Assembly: GCF_030519655.1 (NCBI RefSeq)
Contig: NZ_JAUMIT010000001.1
Span: 744,001 to 808,000, forward strand
Source: Wenyingzhuangia gilva
GTDB lineage: Bacteria; Bacteroidota; Bacteroidia; Flavobacteriales; Flavobacteriaceae
DNA length: 64,000 nt
Reading direction: 5' to 3'
Below are positions 33,464 to 43,478 of the stretch, in pieces. How positions within the stretch are numbered: the first letter of the stretch is position 1; each line of letters starts with the position of its first letter. Both the position numbers and the translations under genes were made by a program. A model generated the notes under the pieces. That model was not told where the DNA came from, searched no databases, and saw only the letters and a program-made list of their open reading frames with translations.

Positions 33464-36400
33464 ATGAAAGTATTCAAATTTATTTTCTTCTATTTCCTCT
33501 GCTATAGCTCTTTTGGGCAAATAGTAAACAAAAACCGTGTGACTAAAAATCTTACTACTAGTCAAGATACCATTACACTAGAAAACGTTGCCATTAGTCC
33601 TGTAAATTTTGAAGTAAAAGACCTTAATGGAAACATTATTCCATCAACCCAATACTATTTAAACCCACAAAAAGGACAACTTTATTTTTACAATAAAACG
33701 CCTCAAAAAATAAAAGTTAGCTACTTTAATTACCCCTCCTTTTTAACACAAACTTACAGTCCGTTTGATAAAAATTTAATCATTCCAAAAGCGACTCCCT
33801 CAGCAAACACTTACTCTTTGGGAAAAACTTATGATAAAAGTGATTTTTTTGGAGATTTAAATACTTATGGAAACATCACTAGAGGAATTACGGTAGGAAA
33901 CAATCAAGGATCGGTGTTAAACTCAGGATTAGATTTACAAATTACCGGAAATTTATCAGAAAACTTAAAAATTAGAGCCAGTATTAAAGACTCTAATTTA
34001 CCCATTCAAGAAAACGGAATATCACAGAGTATTAATGAATTTGATAGAGTTTTTATTGAACTATTTACCGACATCTGGAACATTAAAGCTGGAGATGTTG
34101 ATTTATCAAATAAGGATAGTTACTTTTTAAATTTCACTAAAAAAATTAATGGAGCAAAGGTTGATGTTGTTTTAGATGATGGAGATCAAAAAACGTTTAT
34201 CACCGCTTCTGGAGCTTTGGTAAAAGGAAAGTTTACTACACAAAACATTAGTGCTGTAGAAGGAAATCAAGGACCTTATAAATTATTTGGAAGTAACGGA
34301 GAACAAAATATTGTAGTAATTTCTGGTAGTGAAACCATTTATGTAAATGGAATTACCCTCAAAAGAGGTGAACAACACGATTACACCATTGATTATAACA
34401 CTGCCGAAATTACTTTTACATCTACTTTTCCTATCAACGCTTCGCAAAGAATTATTATTGATTTTCAGTATAGTGATAGAAATTACAATCGTTTTGTCAC
34501 CCACGATGGAGCTACTTATCAAAATGAAAAATTTACGATTGGAACTTATTTTTACAACGAAAACGATGTTAAAAGTCAACCTTTGCAACAAAATTTAAGT
34601 GATGAACAAAAACTAGTTTTACAACAAGCCGGAAACGATCCCTCTCAAATGATTGCCAATAGTGCTGTAGCCACAGACTACGATGAAAACAGGATTCAAT
34701 ACATTAAAAATAATACAGGGAATTTTGAGTTTAGCACTGATGAAAATGCCAATTTATTTAACGTTCTGTTTAGTTATGTAGGAACTAACAATGGAGATTA
34801 TGCTATTAGCCAAACCACCGCAACAGGAACTATTTATGAATATGTGGGTGCAAACTTAGGAGATTATTCACCTGTAACATTGTTGATTGCCCCTACCAAA
34901 CTACAAATAGCAGTGGTAAAAGCAGGTTATCAAATCAACAACAACTCTTTTATCAATTCTGAAGTTGCTTACAGTAATAATGATCGTAATTTATTTTCAT
35001 CAAAAGATGACAATCAAAACCATGGATTGGCAACCACCTTAACTTGGCAACAGCAAATAAGTGAGCAAAAATGGAAAACTCATAACTTATTAGAAGTAGA
35101 TTTTGTACAAAAATATTTTAAAAACATTGAACGTATTTATAACGCAGAATTTAACAGAGATTGGAATATTAATGTGAATTTAACGCCAAACTTTTTAGGA
35201 AATCAAACCTATATTAGAAACGCTTTGGTTACCAAAAACACCAATCAACATAAAATTACTTTCAACACTGATTATTTAAAACTAGGTAATATTTTCACAG
35301 GTTATAAAGCTGGATTAAACTCTTATAACCATTTTGGAAAAGCCATTTTAAACACTCAAACCAGTTATTTAAAAAGTACCAATGGAAGTGAACAAGGATA
35401 TTTTACTAGAAACATCTCTACTTTAAAATATCAACTTAAAAAAGCATGGATAACAGGACTGTTGAATTACGAGGACAATCAACAAGAAAACACACAAACA
35501 AATACTTTAAACATCAACAATCAAAAACTGATAAAAACAGGATTGGTTCTCGGTGTTGGAGATTCTACCAAAGTGTATTCTAAATTTGGTTTTGACATCA
35601 CTCAAATAGACAGCGTAAGGACAAACAAATCTGTAAAAGTTCAAAAGGCAAAGAATTATTCCATCGAAAGTCAATTAATTAAAACGGAACAAACTTCTTT
35701 AAAAACGTTTATCAACTACCGAAAAGTACAACACTTTTATACAGATGATATAGATGTTTTTAATGGAAGAGCCCAATATACCCAACAATTTTTTAAGAAT
35801 ATTTTACGTTGGGCAACCGTTTACGAAACCACTTCGGGAAGCACTCCCCAACAAAACTTTACCTATATAGAGGTAGAACCAGGACAAGGATATTATACTT
35901 ATTTAGGGGATTTAAACAACAACGGAATTAAAGATTTTGATGAATTTGAAGTGGCACAATTTACCGATCAAGCCAATTATTTACGTGTAATGTTACCTAA
36001 TATCAACAGGGTGGCTACACAAAAAGCCAAGTTAAGTCAATCTGTATTTATCAATTTTATTCAGTTTAAGAACAAAACATCCAAGTGGTTAAAAACCCTA
36101 TCTCATTTTTCCAATCAGTCTAGTATGATCATCAATAAAGACCAGCTAAAAGATGGAAAAAAATTCAACATCAATCCTTTTGACATCAAAAATGAACAGG
36201 TAATAGGCTTGCAACAAAACATAAGAACCAGCTTGTTTTTTAATAGAGGGTTACAAAATTACAGCACTACATATACATTTCAGAATAACAAAAACACGCA
36301 AAACATCAGCAGCGATTTTCAAACCGCTACTCAAAAGATACACGAACTTAATTTTCAACACAATATTTTAGGTTCATGGATTATTGTCACTACAGCAAAT

Positions 36401-36850
36401 ACGGAAATTAACAACAATACAAGCACTAGTTTTAATAGTAGAAATTTTAACATTCTTTCTAAAGAAATCAACCAATCAATTAGTTTTTTAAAAGATGAAT
36501 TTTCTACCATTGAAACCAAATATACTTATAGAGATGAGTATAATAATTTAGGATTAGAATCGTTAAAAAGTCATGATTTTGGTTTAGAATACAATTATAA
36601 CAATGCCAGTAAAGGGTCTGTAATAGCCACGATTAATTTGATTGAAAACAACTACAACGGACCTATTAACACGCCGGCCTCGTATAGAATTTTAGAAGGA
36701 CTACAACCCAATAGAAACTATACCTGGTCATTAATTGTACAAAAAAAACTAACCCAACTGTTAGACCTTAGTATTAGCTACAATGGACGAAAAAACATCG
36801 CAAGTAACGCCATTCATACTGGTAGCATACAATTAAGGGCTAACTTTTAA
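33464..36850 (+). CDS. Large outer-membrane barrel protein, SprA-like
   Basis: A 1128-residue protein with a signal peptide (cut near YSSFGQ). A short N-terminal domain with a PQKGQLYFYNKTPQKI stretch is followed by GNITRGITVGNNQG, then LDLQITGNLSENLKIRASI and DSNLPIQENG. These segments resemble the N-terminal barrel of SprA, the type IX secretion translocon (about 2400 residues), as I recall it. The rest is strand-rich with many Tyr/Asn and ends in QLRANF with a terminal Phe. It is probably a large outer-membrane barrel; transport or secretion is inferred only. It lies 81 bp after the prenyl synthase. Confidence 0.6.
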   Translation: MKVFKFIFFYFLCYSSFGQIVNKNRVTKNLTTSQDTITLENVAISPVNFEVKDLNGNIIPSTQYYLNPQKGQLYFYNKTPQKIKVSYFNYPSFLTQTYSPFDKNLIIPKATPSANTYSLGKTYDKSDFFGDLNTYGNITRGITVGNNQGSVLNSGLDLQITGNLSENLKIRASIKDSNLPIQENGISQSINEFDRVFIELFTDIWNIKAGDVDLSNKDSYFLNFTKKINGAKVDVVLDDGDQKTFITASGALVKGKFTTQNISAVEGNQGPYKLFGSNGEQNIVVISGSETIYVNGITLKRGEQHDYTIDYNTAEITFTSTFPINASQRIIIDFQYSDRNYNRFVTHDGATYQNEKFTIGTYFYNENDVKSQPLQQNLSDEQKLVLQQAGNDPSQMIANSAVATDYDENRIQYIKNNTGNFEFSTDENANLFNVLFSYVGTNNGDYAISQTTATGTIYEYVGANLGDYSPVTLLIAPTKLQIAVVKAGYQINNNSFINSEVAYSNNDRNLFSSKDDNQNHGLATTLTWQQQISEQKWKTHNLLEVDFVQKYFKNIERIYNAEFNRDWNINVNLTPNFLGNQTYIRNALVTKNTNQHKITFNTDYLKLGNIFTGYKAGLNSYNHFGKAILNTQTSYLKSTNGSEQGYFTRNISTLKYQLKKAWITGLLNYEDNQQENTQTNTLNINNQKLIKTGLVLGVGDSTKVYSKFGFDITQIDSVRTNKSVKVQKAKNYSIESQLIKTEQTSLKTFINYRKVQHFYTDDIDVFNGRAQYTQQFFKNILRWATVYETTSGSTPQQNFTYIEVEPGQGYYTYLGDLNNNGIKDFDEFEVAQFTDQANYLRVMLPNINRVATQKAKLSQSVFINFIQFKNKTSKWLKTLSHFSNQSSMIINKDQLKDGKKFNINPFDIKNEQVIGLQQNIRTSLFFNRGLQNYSTTYTFQNNKNTQNISSDFQTATQKIHELNFQHNILGSWIIVTTANTEINNNTSTSFNSRNFNILSKEINQSISFLKDEFSTIETKYTYRDEYNNLGLESLKSHDFGLEYNYNNASKGSVIATINLIENNYNGPINTPASYRILEGLQPNRNYTWSLIVQKKLTQLLDLSISYNGRKNIASNAIHTGSIQLRANF

Positions 36851-36880
36851 AAGGAATTAGGCGACCTCATAAAAATGACC

Positions 36881-36888
36881 TATTTTTG
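36881..36888 (+). promoter_or_regulatory. Putative -7 box of the 165-residue barrel gene
   Basis: TATTTTTG, 18 bp before the ATG at 36907, preceded by a TAGG...TCAT/ATGA...CCTA dyad (36859-36882). Suggestive only. Confidence 0.35.
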
Positions 36889-36906
36889 AATTATAAAAAT
36901 TTACCC

Positions 36907-37404
36907 ATGAAAAAAGTATTATTTCTGTATGTTTTGTTGTGTACACTAAATATTTCTGCACAAAACAGCGAAATTAAAGTTGACCTTTTAGATATTTTAG
37001 TCTTAAGAACTTTGGATGTTTCTTATGAGCATCAATTAAATGATGAAGCTTCTATGGGACTTTCTTTATTCATCAACTTCGAGCCTAAAAGCAATGATTT
37101 TAGATATAACGAAGATTTTCAAATCACGCCATATTTTCGTCAATTTTTAACTGATACAGGAGGGTTTGATGTTTTTGGTGAACTATTTGGAACTTTAAAT
37201 TTTGCAGAAACTGAAGAAGATGAATTTGGAGATACTAAAAATTACTCTGATTTTGCATTGGGTCTAGGAGCAGGAGCCAAACATGTTTCTAGAAATGGAT
37301 ATATTTTTGAAATTAATGCTGGAATTGGTAGAAACTTATTTAACTCTAGTGTTTCTAGGCAATTTGTTCCTAGATTTGGAATAAGTGTAGGTAAACAATT
37401 CTAA
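36907..37404 (+). CDS. Small outer-membrane beta-barrel protein
   Basis: About 165 residues from ATG at 36907, with a signal peptide (cut near ISAQN). The mature part alternates polar and hydrophobic residues in about eight strands and ends in RFGISVGKQF with a terminal Phe, typical of outer-membrane barrels. It resembles the DUF3575-like or OmpA-like barrels of flavobacteria, without an OmpA peptidoglycan-binding domain. It lies 6 bp before the CLC gene, so they are probably in one transcript. Confidence 0.65.
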   Translation: MKKVLFLYVLLCTLNISAQNSEIKVDLLDILVLRTLDVSYEHQLNDEASMGLSLFINFEPKSNDFRYNEDFQITPYFRQFLTDTGGFDVFGELFGTLNFAETEEDEFGDTKNYSDFALGLGAGAKHVSRNGYIFEINAGIGRNLFNSSVSRQFVPRFGISVGKQF

Positions 37405-37410
37405 AAAATC

Positions 37411-38703
37411 ATGAACCGATTTCGAAAACAATACACTATTTCTGATTATCCATCCATTACCAAAGAATTCATTAAATGGTTAGGGTTTTCACTAGTGATT
37501 GGTTCGTTGGTTGGTATTGCTTCAGCAGCTTTATTAGTATCTTTAAATTGGGCTACTCATTACCGTGAAGCAAACAAAGTAATTATTTGGTTATTACCTA
37601 TTGGAGGATTGTTTGTAGGGCTTTTGTACCATTATTACGGTCAATCTGTAGCCAAGGGAAATAATCAACTTTTAGAAGAGTTAAACACACCTAAAGACAT
37701 TATTCCTTTTAAAATGGCTCCGCTTATTTTTTTAGGAACGGTGGTCTCTCATTTATTTGGAGCTTCTGTAGGTCGAGAGGGAACTGCTGTACAAATTGGT
37801 GGTGCTATTGCTGATCAGTTTTCAGGATGGTTTAAAATGAATAAACACGACAGACGAATTATTATCCTAATGGGAATTAGTAGTGGTTTTGCTGGATTGT
37901 TTGGAACCCCTTTGGCAGGAGCTGTATTTGCTTTAGAAGTTTTATTAATTGGAAAAATAAAATACAATGCCATTTTACCTTGTTTATTGGTCGCTGTAGT
38001 TTCTAATTATGTTTCTAGAGAAGTGTCACATTATTTACACGTTCCCCATACTCATTATCATATTGATGTGGTTCCTAAATTAAATACCTTGAACTTTTTT
38101 TGGTGCATTTTTGCAGGAATTTTATTCGGAATTGTGAGTACTTTTTTTTCTAAAGGTGTAAAATTCTTTGGACAATTTTCAAAATACATTAAATATCCAC
38201 CACTACGACCAGTTATTGGTGGAACAGCCATGGCTATTTTAATTTATTTTATAGGTACTAAATATATAGGATTAGGAATTCCTACCATTTTAGAATCGTT
38301 TAACACCACGATGAATAGTTACGATTTTGCCATTAAAATTATTTTAACCACTTTTTGTATTGCCTTTGGATTTAAAGGTGGAGAAGTAACCCCTTTGTTT
38401 TTTATTGGAGCCACTTTGGGTAGTGCACTTTCTATGTTTGTTCCCTTGCCTATTGGCTTATTAGCAGGAATGGGATTTGTAGCTGTTTTTTCTGGAGCTA
38501 CCAACACCCCTATTGCTTGTACTTTAATGGGAATTGAATTGTTTGGTATGGAAGGTGGTGTTTATATTGCCATTGCCTGTGTAACTGCTTATATTTTTTC
38601 TGGACATACAGGAATCTATAGTTCTCAAATAGTTGGGGTTGCCAAAACTGATAAATATTCAAAAGAAGAAGGTGTTAAAATCCATGAAATTGATAGAAAA
38701 TAA
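37411..38703 (+). CDS. CLC-family anion transporter, CLC-F-like
   Basis: A 430-residue membrane protein with about ten or more helices. The gating glutamate is in VGREGTAVQIGG (Glu123), and the last pore helix is FGFKGGEVTPLFFIGATLG (about 319). The GSGIP serine motif of chloride CLCs is absent; the equivalent site reads AKGNNQLLEEL. Together with GREGTAVQIG and FKGGEVTP, this matches the fluoride/proton antiporter branch as I remember it. It would export fluoride, protecting glycolytic enzymes such as enolase. No fluoride riboswitch is evident in the 6-bp gap. Family certain, subfamily tentative. Confidence 0.8.
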   Translation: MNRFRKQYTISDYPSITKEFIKWLGFSLVIGSLVGIASAALLVSLNWATHYREANKVIIWLLPIGGLFVGLLYHYYGQSVAKGNNQLLEELNTPKDIIPFKMAPLIFLGTVVSHLFGASVGREGTAVQIGGAIADQFSGWFKMNKHDRRIIILMGISSGFAGLFGTPLAGAVFALEVLLIGKIKYNAILPCLLVAVVSNYVSREVSHYLHVPHTHYHIDVVPKLNTLNFFWCIFAGILFGIVSTFFSKGVKFFGQFSKYIKYPPLRPVIGGTAMAILIYFIGTKYIGLGIPTILESFNTTMNSYDFAIKIILTTFCIAFGFKGGEVTPLFFIGATLGSALSMFVPLPIGLLAGMGFVAVFSGATNTPIACTLMGIELFGMEGGVYIAIACVTAYIFSGHTGIYSSQIVGVAKTDKYSKEEGVKIHEIDRK

Positions 38704-38719
38704 CACCTCGCATTATATT

Positions 38720-40696
38720 TTATATTTTCTCTAACACAATTTGCTCTTTATTTTTAGCTATCATTCCAGAATAAAGTTCTTTTAACTCTGCATATTGGGT
38801 TGGTAAAATTATACCCGTATTAAATTCTTTTACAGACATTAAAATAATTTTATCACCCATTTGCTGAATTAAATACTTATAACTTCCTTTATTATCACTC
38901 ATTTTAGCATATAATCCTTTAGGGATAGAAACCACCTTATAACCTTTTGGAATGGTAATATTAATAGATCTTGTTTCAGCATAAGGAGCAACCAAATCAA
39001 CAGGATATTTTCTAGTTTCTAAAGTAAATGGATTTTCTGTTTCTTTAAAAAACAACATAGGATTGATATACTTTTTACCATTAATGGTTTCACAAAAATT
39101 ACTCCCTTCAACTTCGGCTTTAAACATAATAGGTTTTGATAAATTATGTTTGTTCTTAATTTCATAAGACACCACATTCATGTGATAATCACTTTTTAAT
39201 TTCTCTTTAAATTTTTCATCACTTAATCGGTTGTATTTTTTTCTAAAACTAAAAGCTTCTCTATCTGTAATTTTACTTTGTAAACTACATTTTAAATTAA
39301 AGTTTTCATCAAAGACAGCATTGAGAATAAAATTTTCTTGAGATTTTTTTGCGTTGGTTAAAGGAACACTAAACGTTTGCCCTCTTTTATACAAAAGCCT
39401 ACCTTCCCAATTCATAGCTCTTGAAGGTAAAAAATTAATAGCGTGATAAGGATCACTGGCATCTAATAAAACCCTAACTCCTTGTTTACTTTCAACTGCT
39501 GCCATTACATAATTTAAACCTTCTAGTGTAGGATATAATGGTGTTCCATGTCCCTTGGTACTTGACAAAACAGGATTTGCATTTATTCCTGCTTCTCTTA
39601 ACATGGCCACCAACATTAAATTGATATCTGCAATACTTCCCGTTCCTTTTTTATAAGCATCTACAACTCCTTCATGTGTATAAATACCTGTATATCCATC
39701 CCAAGTAACTTTTGATTTCACAAAATTAAAAATAGCCGGAATAATTTCCTCTTCTGTTTCTTTACCAGCAATTACTTTTTCTAAATCATCTGAAAAATAA
39801 GAGTGCTTTTTTAATTGAGACCCAAAACTACTATAGTCATATAATTTTTCGCAAACAGACTCCCAAGAAGTTGAGTAGTGTTCTATAATAGAATTAGGAA
39901 AATCTACATAAGACAATTCATAACCAATAGTTCCTACATAATCTTTATAACTTGCTGTAAAAGGCTCATCATCTTTAAGAGCCAATATATTTTCGCCTTT
40001 AAAAACAGTTTCCTCTTCAGTATAATCAACTCTTGATTGTTCTACCCCTGTTCCAAATAAAATTCTATTATACTTATTTTCAACCTTAGGAGACAACGAC
40101 ATATATCCTTTAGAACTTTTTTTAAACCCAAAATATTCTGGAATTCTTGTACTGTGATAAATAAATTTAATAGGAATTTCTTCCTGAATTTTAAAGTCAT
40201 CAATATCCCAAAAAACAGATCTTAATTCATATGACAACTCAACAATACTTCCTTTTTTTACATTCGGAAAAGCAATTTTTTTGTAGCTATAGTATTCATT
40301 GTTTTCATCTGTGTACATTTCTTTTTTTTCTACATCAGTCTCTTCAATTTTACCATTCACTAAATTGTACGTGGTAGCTTTAATTCTACTTAATTTATCT
40401 TCAGTTCTATTGCTTTTTGCATAAAATCTAATGGATTGATTCCCATAATCAAAGCCATCTTCATTGTATATTTTGATAATATGATGAACTTTTACAATTT
40501 TCTGAAATCCTTTATCTTTATCATACTCAAAGGTTACCTCTTTGGTTTTGTACAAATAAGCAGCTTCTGCAATAGAATCTATAGAGCAAACTTCTTCTTT
40601 TAATTCTTCTTTGGTTATTTTTCCGAATCTTCGGTCTTGAGCTCCTACATTGGCAAAACTTAAAACCGAAATTGTTAGTAATACTAGTTTTTTCAT
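38720..40696 (-). CDS. DUF3857/transglutaminase-like protein, Cys replaced by Ser
   Basis: A 658-residue secreted protein with a signal peptide (cut near NVGAQ). DUF3857 occupies about 60-270 and the transglutaminase-like core about 290-420. At the position of the catalytic Cys the sequence reads GTGSIADINL (Ser, about residue 350), so classical papain-like chemistry is not expected. A C-terminal strand-rich domain follows. It is the second gene of a pair with an intact paralogue (4-bp overlap, ATGA). It may be a structural partner or bind glycan or peptide without cleaving. Confidence 0.82.
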   Translation of the reverse strand: MKKLVLLTISVLSFANVGAQDRRFGKITKEELKEEVCSIDSIAEAAYLYKTKEVTFEYDKDKGFQKIVKVHHIIKIYNEDGFDYGNQSIRFYAKSNRTEDKLSRIKATTYNLVNGKIEETDVEKKEMYTDENNEYYSYKKIAFPNVKKGSIVELSYELRSVFWDIDDFKIQEEIPIKFIYHSTRIPEYFGFKKSSKGYMSLSPKVENKYNRILFGTGVEQSRVDYTEEETVFKGENILALKDDEPFTASYKDYVGTIGYELSYVDFPNSIIEHYSTSWESVCEKLYDYSSFGSQLKKHSYFSDDLEKVIAGKETEEEIIPAIFNFVKSKVTWDGYTGIYTHEGVVDAYKKGTGSIADINLMLVAMLREAGINANPVLSSTKGHGTPLYPTLEGLNYVMAAVESKQGVRVLLDASDPYHAINFLPSRAMNWEGRLLYKRGQTFSVPLTNAKKSQENFILNAVFDENFNLKCSLQSKITDREAFSFRKKYNRLSDEKFKEKLKSDYHMNVVSYEIKNKHNLSKPIMFKAEVEGSNFCETINGKKYINPMLFFKETENPFTLETRKYPVDLVAPYAETRSINITIPKGYKVVSIPKGLYAKMSDNKGSYKYLIQQMGDKIILMSVKEFNTGIILPTQYAELKELYSGMIAKNKEQIVLEKI

Positions 40697-42606
40697 TTTT
40701 CTCTTTTTAATACAATTTTTAAATTATCGTGTTTTCTAATAGTTTCAATAAATTCACAATAGGCACTATACTCTTCTTTAGGATACCTTCCTTCTTTTAA
40801 ATAAAAGGATCTTGTATATTTTAATGTATGCTCATCAACTTTTACAATAGACACATTATAGTTTCCAAATTTATTTTTAATAGTCTTATTTGGAGGAATG
40901 CCATCTGTTATAAAGTTTTTTGGAAGGTTTACCAATGTGGTATCAACATCTACAAAGCCCGTATTAATTTGAAAAGGCTGTTTTCTGTCTTTCTGTTTTT
41001 TTGGAGATCTTCTATACATGTTAAAAACATTCATTCTTAACATCATTTCCTCACCCATAAAAGGAGCGAATTTTTGAATATCAACCTTTAGTTTTTCAGT
41101 AAATTCTAAGCTATCCTTGTTATTTACAAATTCATAATTGTTAAGAGACAGATTATTATCATAACTCCATCTTGATGATTTATAATACTTATTTAAATCC
41201 CTTTCTGTTTCAGTTTCATGATGATATTTATCGCTGTACTGAATTCCTTTAGAAACAATATTTAAATCAGCTTTTATATTTCCTAAACTATCTAAATTGA
41301 CAACAACATTAGATACTTGAGTGTTATTTGTATCTTTATATTTTGGCGTGTGCTTAATAACTCCACCGTCTTTTTCTAATACAAGTACATCTCTATCATC
41401 GGTAAAATCACCCAAAAAACCAAAAGGAATGGTTTGACTGGTACATTCTAACCAAACATCTTTTCCGTGATTTATTTTGGGAATATTTAAAATCATATGA
41501 TTTCCTTGAATACCTATAAATTCTTTATCAAAATCTCTTCTATTTTTAGCATAGACCAATACCCAATTTGATTCTATTCCAACCGCATTCAACAACGCTT
41601 TTGTATAGTTTGATAATCCTTTACAGTCTCCATAACCCAATCTATCCACATCACTTGCAGGGGTAGGTTGCCAACCTCCTACTCCAATTCCAACAAAAAC
41701 ATATCTTGTTTTATTTTGCATATATTCATAAACTAGCTTTGCTTTTTTTAGTGTATCTGGTTCGTCTTTTACTAAATTTTGAATCTCAACTTTTGTAGCT
41801 TCCTCTAACTCAATTTGAGAATTGTATAAATTTTCTCTTAACCACTTTCCAAATTGAGACCAGTTATTAACGCCAGATGCAGTAAAACCTTTTAATGAAA
41901 AATTAGTTAAACCAATATTTACACCTGGTAAAACTTCCTCTAAACCCAAAGCATAACTTTCTCTTTTTACAGCTTTCTCATTTTCCAATAAATAGTGAAT
42001 AACTCCATCTTTTGATAAATTTTGAACCTGACTACCTACTATGTTTTTTTCTTTTTTTAGAAGGGTAAAATTCTCAGGATTATTCAATATGAACTCACTC
42101 TTTTCTACACTTACATTATAACCTTCAATAGGAAACCAATCAGGTATAAATGCTGTTGTTTTTGTTTTAAACTCGTATTGAAATTCTAACGTGTAAGGAT
42201 ACGTTCTTGGGGTAAAATCTAAAAATTTCACTCTTGTGTCCGAGTAAAAACCAGAAACAGCACTTCTGTCTTGAAATTGCTTTTTAGAATACTCTCTGGT
42301 TTCTACTCCAAAAGCATTGTACTCTACCGCAGAAATGTCCGATATTTTAGAATCGTCACTATATGTTTGATAATAGTCTACGTGTTTATTTCCATCAGAA
42401 TTAAGAACGGTAACAGCCTTTGTATAAGACACCACCATGCTTTTTTCGTCTTTTATAAGAATATTATACTTAGACAACCGTATAATAGCATCAGCATTTT
42501 CTTTTAAGTCTTTAGGAATTGAAGTGATGGAATAATCTTTTTTTTGACCAAATAAAAGTATTGGCGAACACAATAATAGTGTCGCAACTTTATGTATCAA
42601 ATTCAT
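40693..42606 (-). CDS. DUF3857/transglutaminase-like protein, intact Cys
   Basis: A 637-residue secreted protein with a signal peptide (cut near LLFGQ). DUF3857 is N-terminal and the transglutaminase-like core has the catalytic Cys in GYGDCKGLSNYTKALL (about 326), His in QGNHMILNIP (about 370) and an acidic partner in DVWLECTSQ. The C-terminal third is beta-rich and ends in a charged tail. The reaction is unknown: protease, transamidase or a peptidoglycan-related activity are possible for this fold. Paired with the Ser variant downstream, translationally coupled. Divergent from tatD. Confidence 0.85.
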   Translation of the reverse strand: MNLIHKVATLLLCSPILLFGQKKDYSITSIPKDLKENADAIIRLSKYNILIKDEKSMVVSYTKAVTVLNSDGNKHVDYYQTYSDDSKISDISAVEYNAFGVETREYSKKQFQDRSAVSGFYSDTRVKFLDFTPRTYPYTLEFQYEFKTKTTAFIPDWFPIEGYNVSVEKSEFILNNPENFTLLKKEKNIVGSQVQNLSKDGVIHYLLENEKAVKRESYALGLEEVLPGVNIGLTNFSLKGFTASGVNNWSQFGKWLRENLYNSQIELEEATKVEIQNLVKDEPDTLKKAKLVYEYMQNKTRYVFVGIGVGGWQPTPASDVDRLGYGDCKGLSNYTKALLNAVGIESNWVLVYAKNRRDFDKEFIGIQGNHMILNIPKINHGKDVWLECTSQTIPFGFLGDFTDDRDVLVLEKDGGVIKHTPKYKDTNNTQVSNVVVNLDSLGNIKADLNIVSKGIQYSDKYHHETETERDLNKYYKSSRWSYDNNLSLNNYEFVNNKDSLEFTEKLKVDIQKFAPFMGEEMMLRMNVFNMYRRSPKKQKDRKQPFQINTGFVDVDTTLVNLPKNFITDGIPPNKTIKNKFGNYNVSIVKVDEHTLKYTRSFYLKEGRYPKEEYSAYCEFIETIRKHDNLKIVLKREK

Positions 42607-42687
42607 AGCTTATATTTTTTTGCACAAAATAGTCTTTTTTTGATTTATACAAAATTGAAATTGATGCTTATTTTAATCTTAAACATT

Positions 42688-42695
42688 TATTTTTG
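42688..42695 (+). promoter_or_regulatory. Putative -7 box of the TatD gene
   Basis: TATTTTTG, 15 bp before the ATG at 42711, giving a leader of roughly 10 nt. A TTG at 42661 is 24 bp upstream, just outside the normal spacing. Confidence 0.4.
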
Positions 42696-42710
42696 CCAAA
42701 AGCTTTTCCA

Positions 42711-43478
42711 ATGATTTTTACAGATACCCACACACACTTAAACAGCGAACAATTTGATGAAGATAGAAATGAAATGATTCAGCGTGCCATTAAAGCTGGT
42801 GTAAAACGTTTGTTTATTCCTTCTGTAGATTCAAATTACACTCAAAGCATGTTTAATGTTGCAGAAACTTTCCCTAACAACGTGCATTTAATGATGGGGG
42901 TTCATCCTACCCATATTAAAGAAAATTATAAAGAAGAATTGGCCATTGCTCGTGAGTGGTTAGAAACTGGAAAGTTTGTGGCTGTTGGAGAAATTGGAAT
43001 TGATTTGTATTGGGATGATACTTACATCAATCAACAAAAGCAAGCCTTTAAAACCCAAATACAATGGGCAAAAGAGTTAGGACTTCCTATAAACATTCAC
43101 TGTAGAAATGCTTTTAAAGAAGTTTTTGAGATTTTAGAAGAAGAAAAATCCGACAAATTATTCGGAATTTTCCATTGTTTTACAGGAACCTTAGAAGATG
43201 CCAAAAAAGCCATCGAATATAATTTAAAGCTAGGAATTGGTGGAGTAGCCACTTTTAAAAACGGAAAAATAGATCAGTTTTTATCAGAAATTCCTTTAGA
43301 ACATATTGTATTAGAAACTGATGCTCCTTATTTAGCCCCTACTCCTTTTAGAGGAAAAAGAAATGAGTCTGTATACGTGATAAATGTTGCCGAAAAACTT
43401 GCTACTATTTATCAAAAAAGTTTAAAAGAAATTGCAGCCATTACAACACAAAATAGTATTGATATTTATGGGATTTAG
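42711..43478 (+). CDS. TatD-family metal-dependent deoxyribonuclease
   Basis: 255 residues from the ATG at 42711; a TTG at 42693 is in frame, but MIFTDTHTHL is the standard TatD start. Metal ligands are visible in DTHTHLNSE (His7, His9 in this numbering), the conserved Glu in AVGEIGID, then NIHCRN, FHCFTG and LETDAPYLAP. TatD enzymes are 3'-5' exonucleases on DNA or RNA. Stop codon adjacent to that of the convergent GNAT gene. Confidence 0.92.
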   Translation: MIFTDTHTHLNSEQFDEDRNEMIQRAIKAGVKRLFIPSVDSNYTQSMFNVAETFPNNVHLMMGVHPTHIKENYKEELAIAREWLETGKFVAVGEIGIDLYWDDTYINQQKQAFKTQIQWAKELGLPINIHCRNAFKEVFEILEEEKSDKLFGIFHCFTGTLEDAKKAIEYNLKLGIGGVATFKNGKIDQFLSEIPLEHIVLETDAPYLAPTPFRGKRNESVYVINVAEKLATIYQKSLKEIAAITTQNSIDIYGI

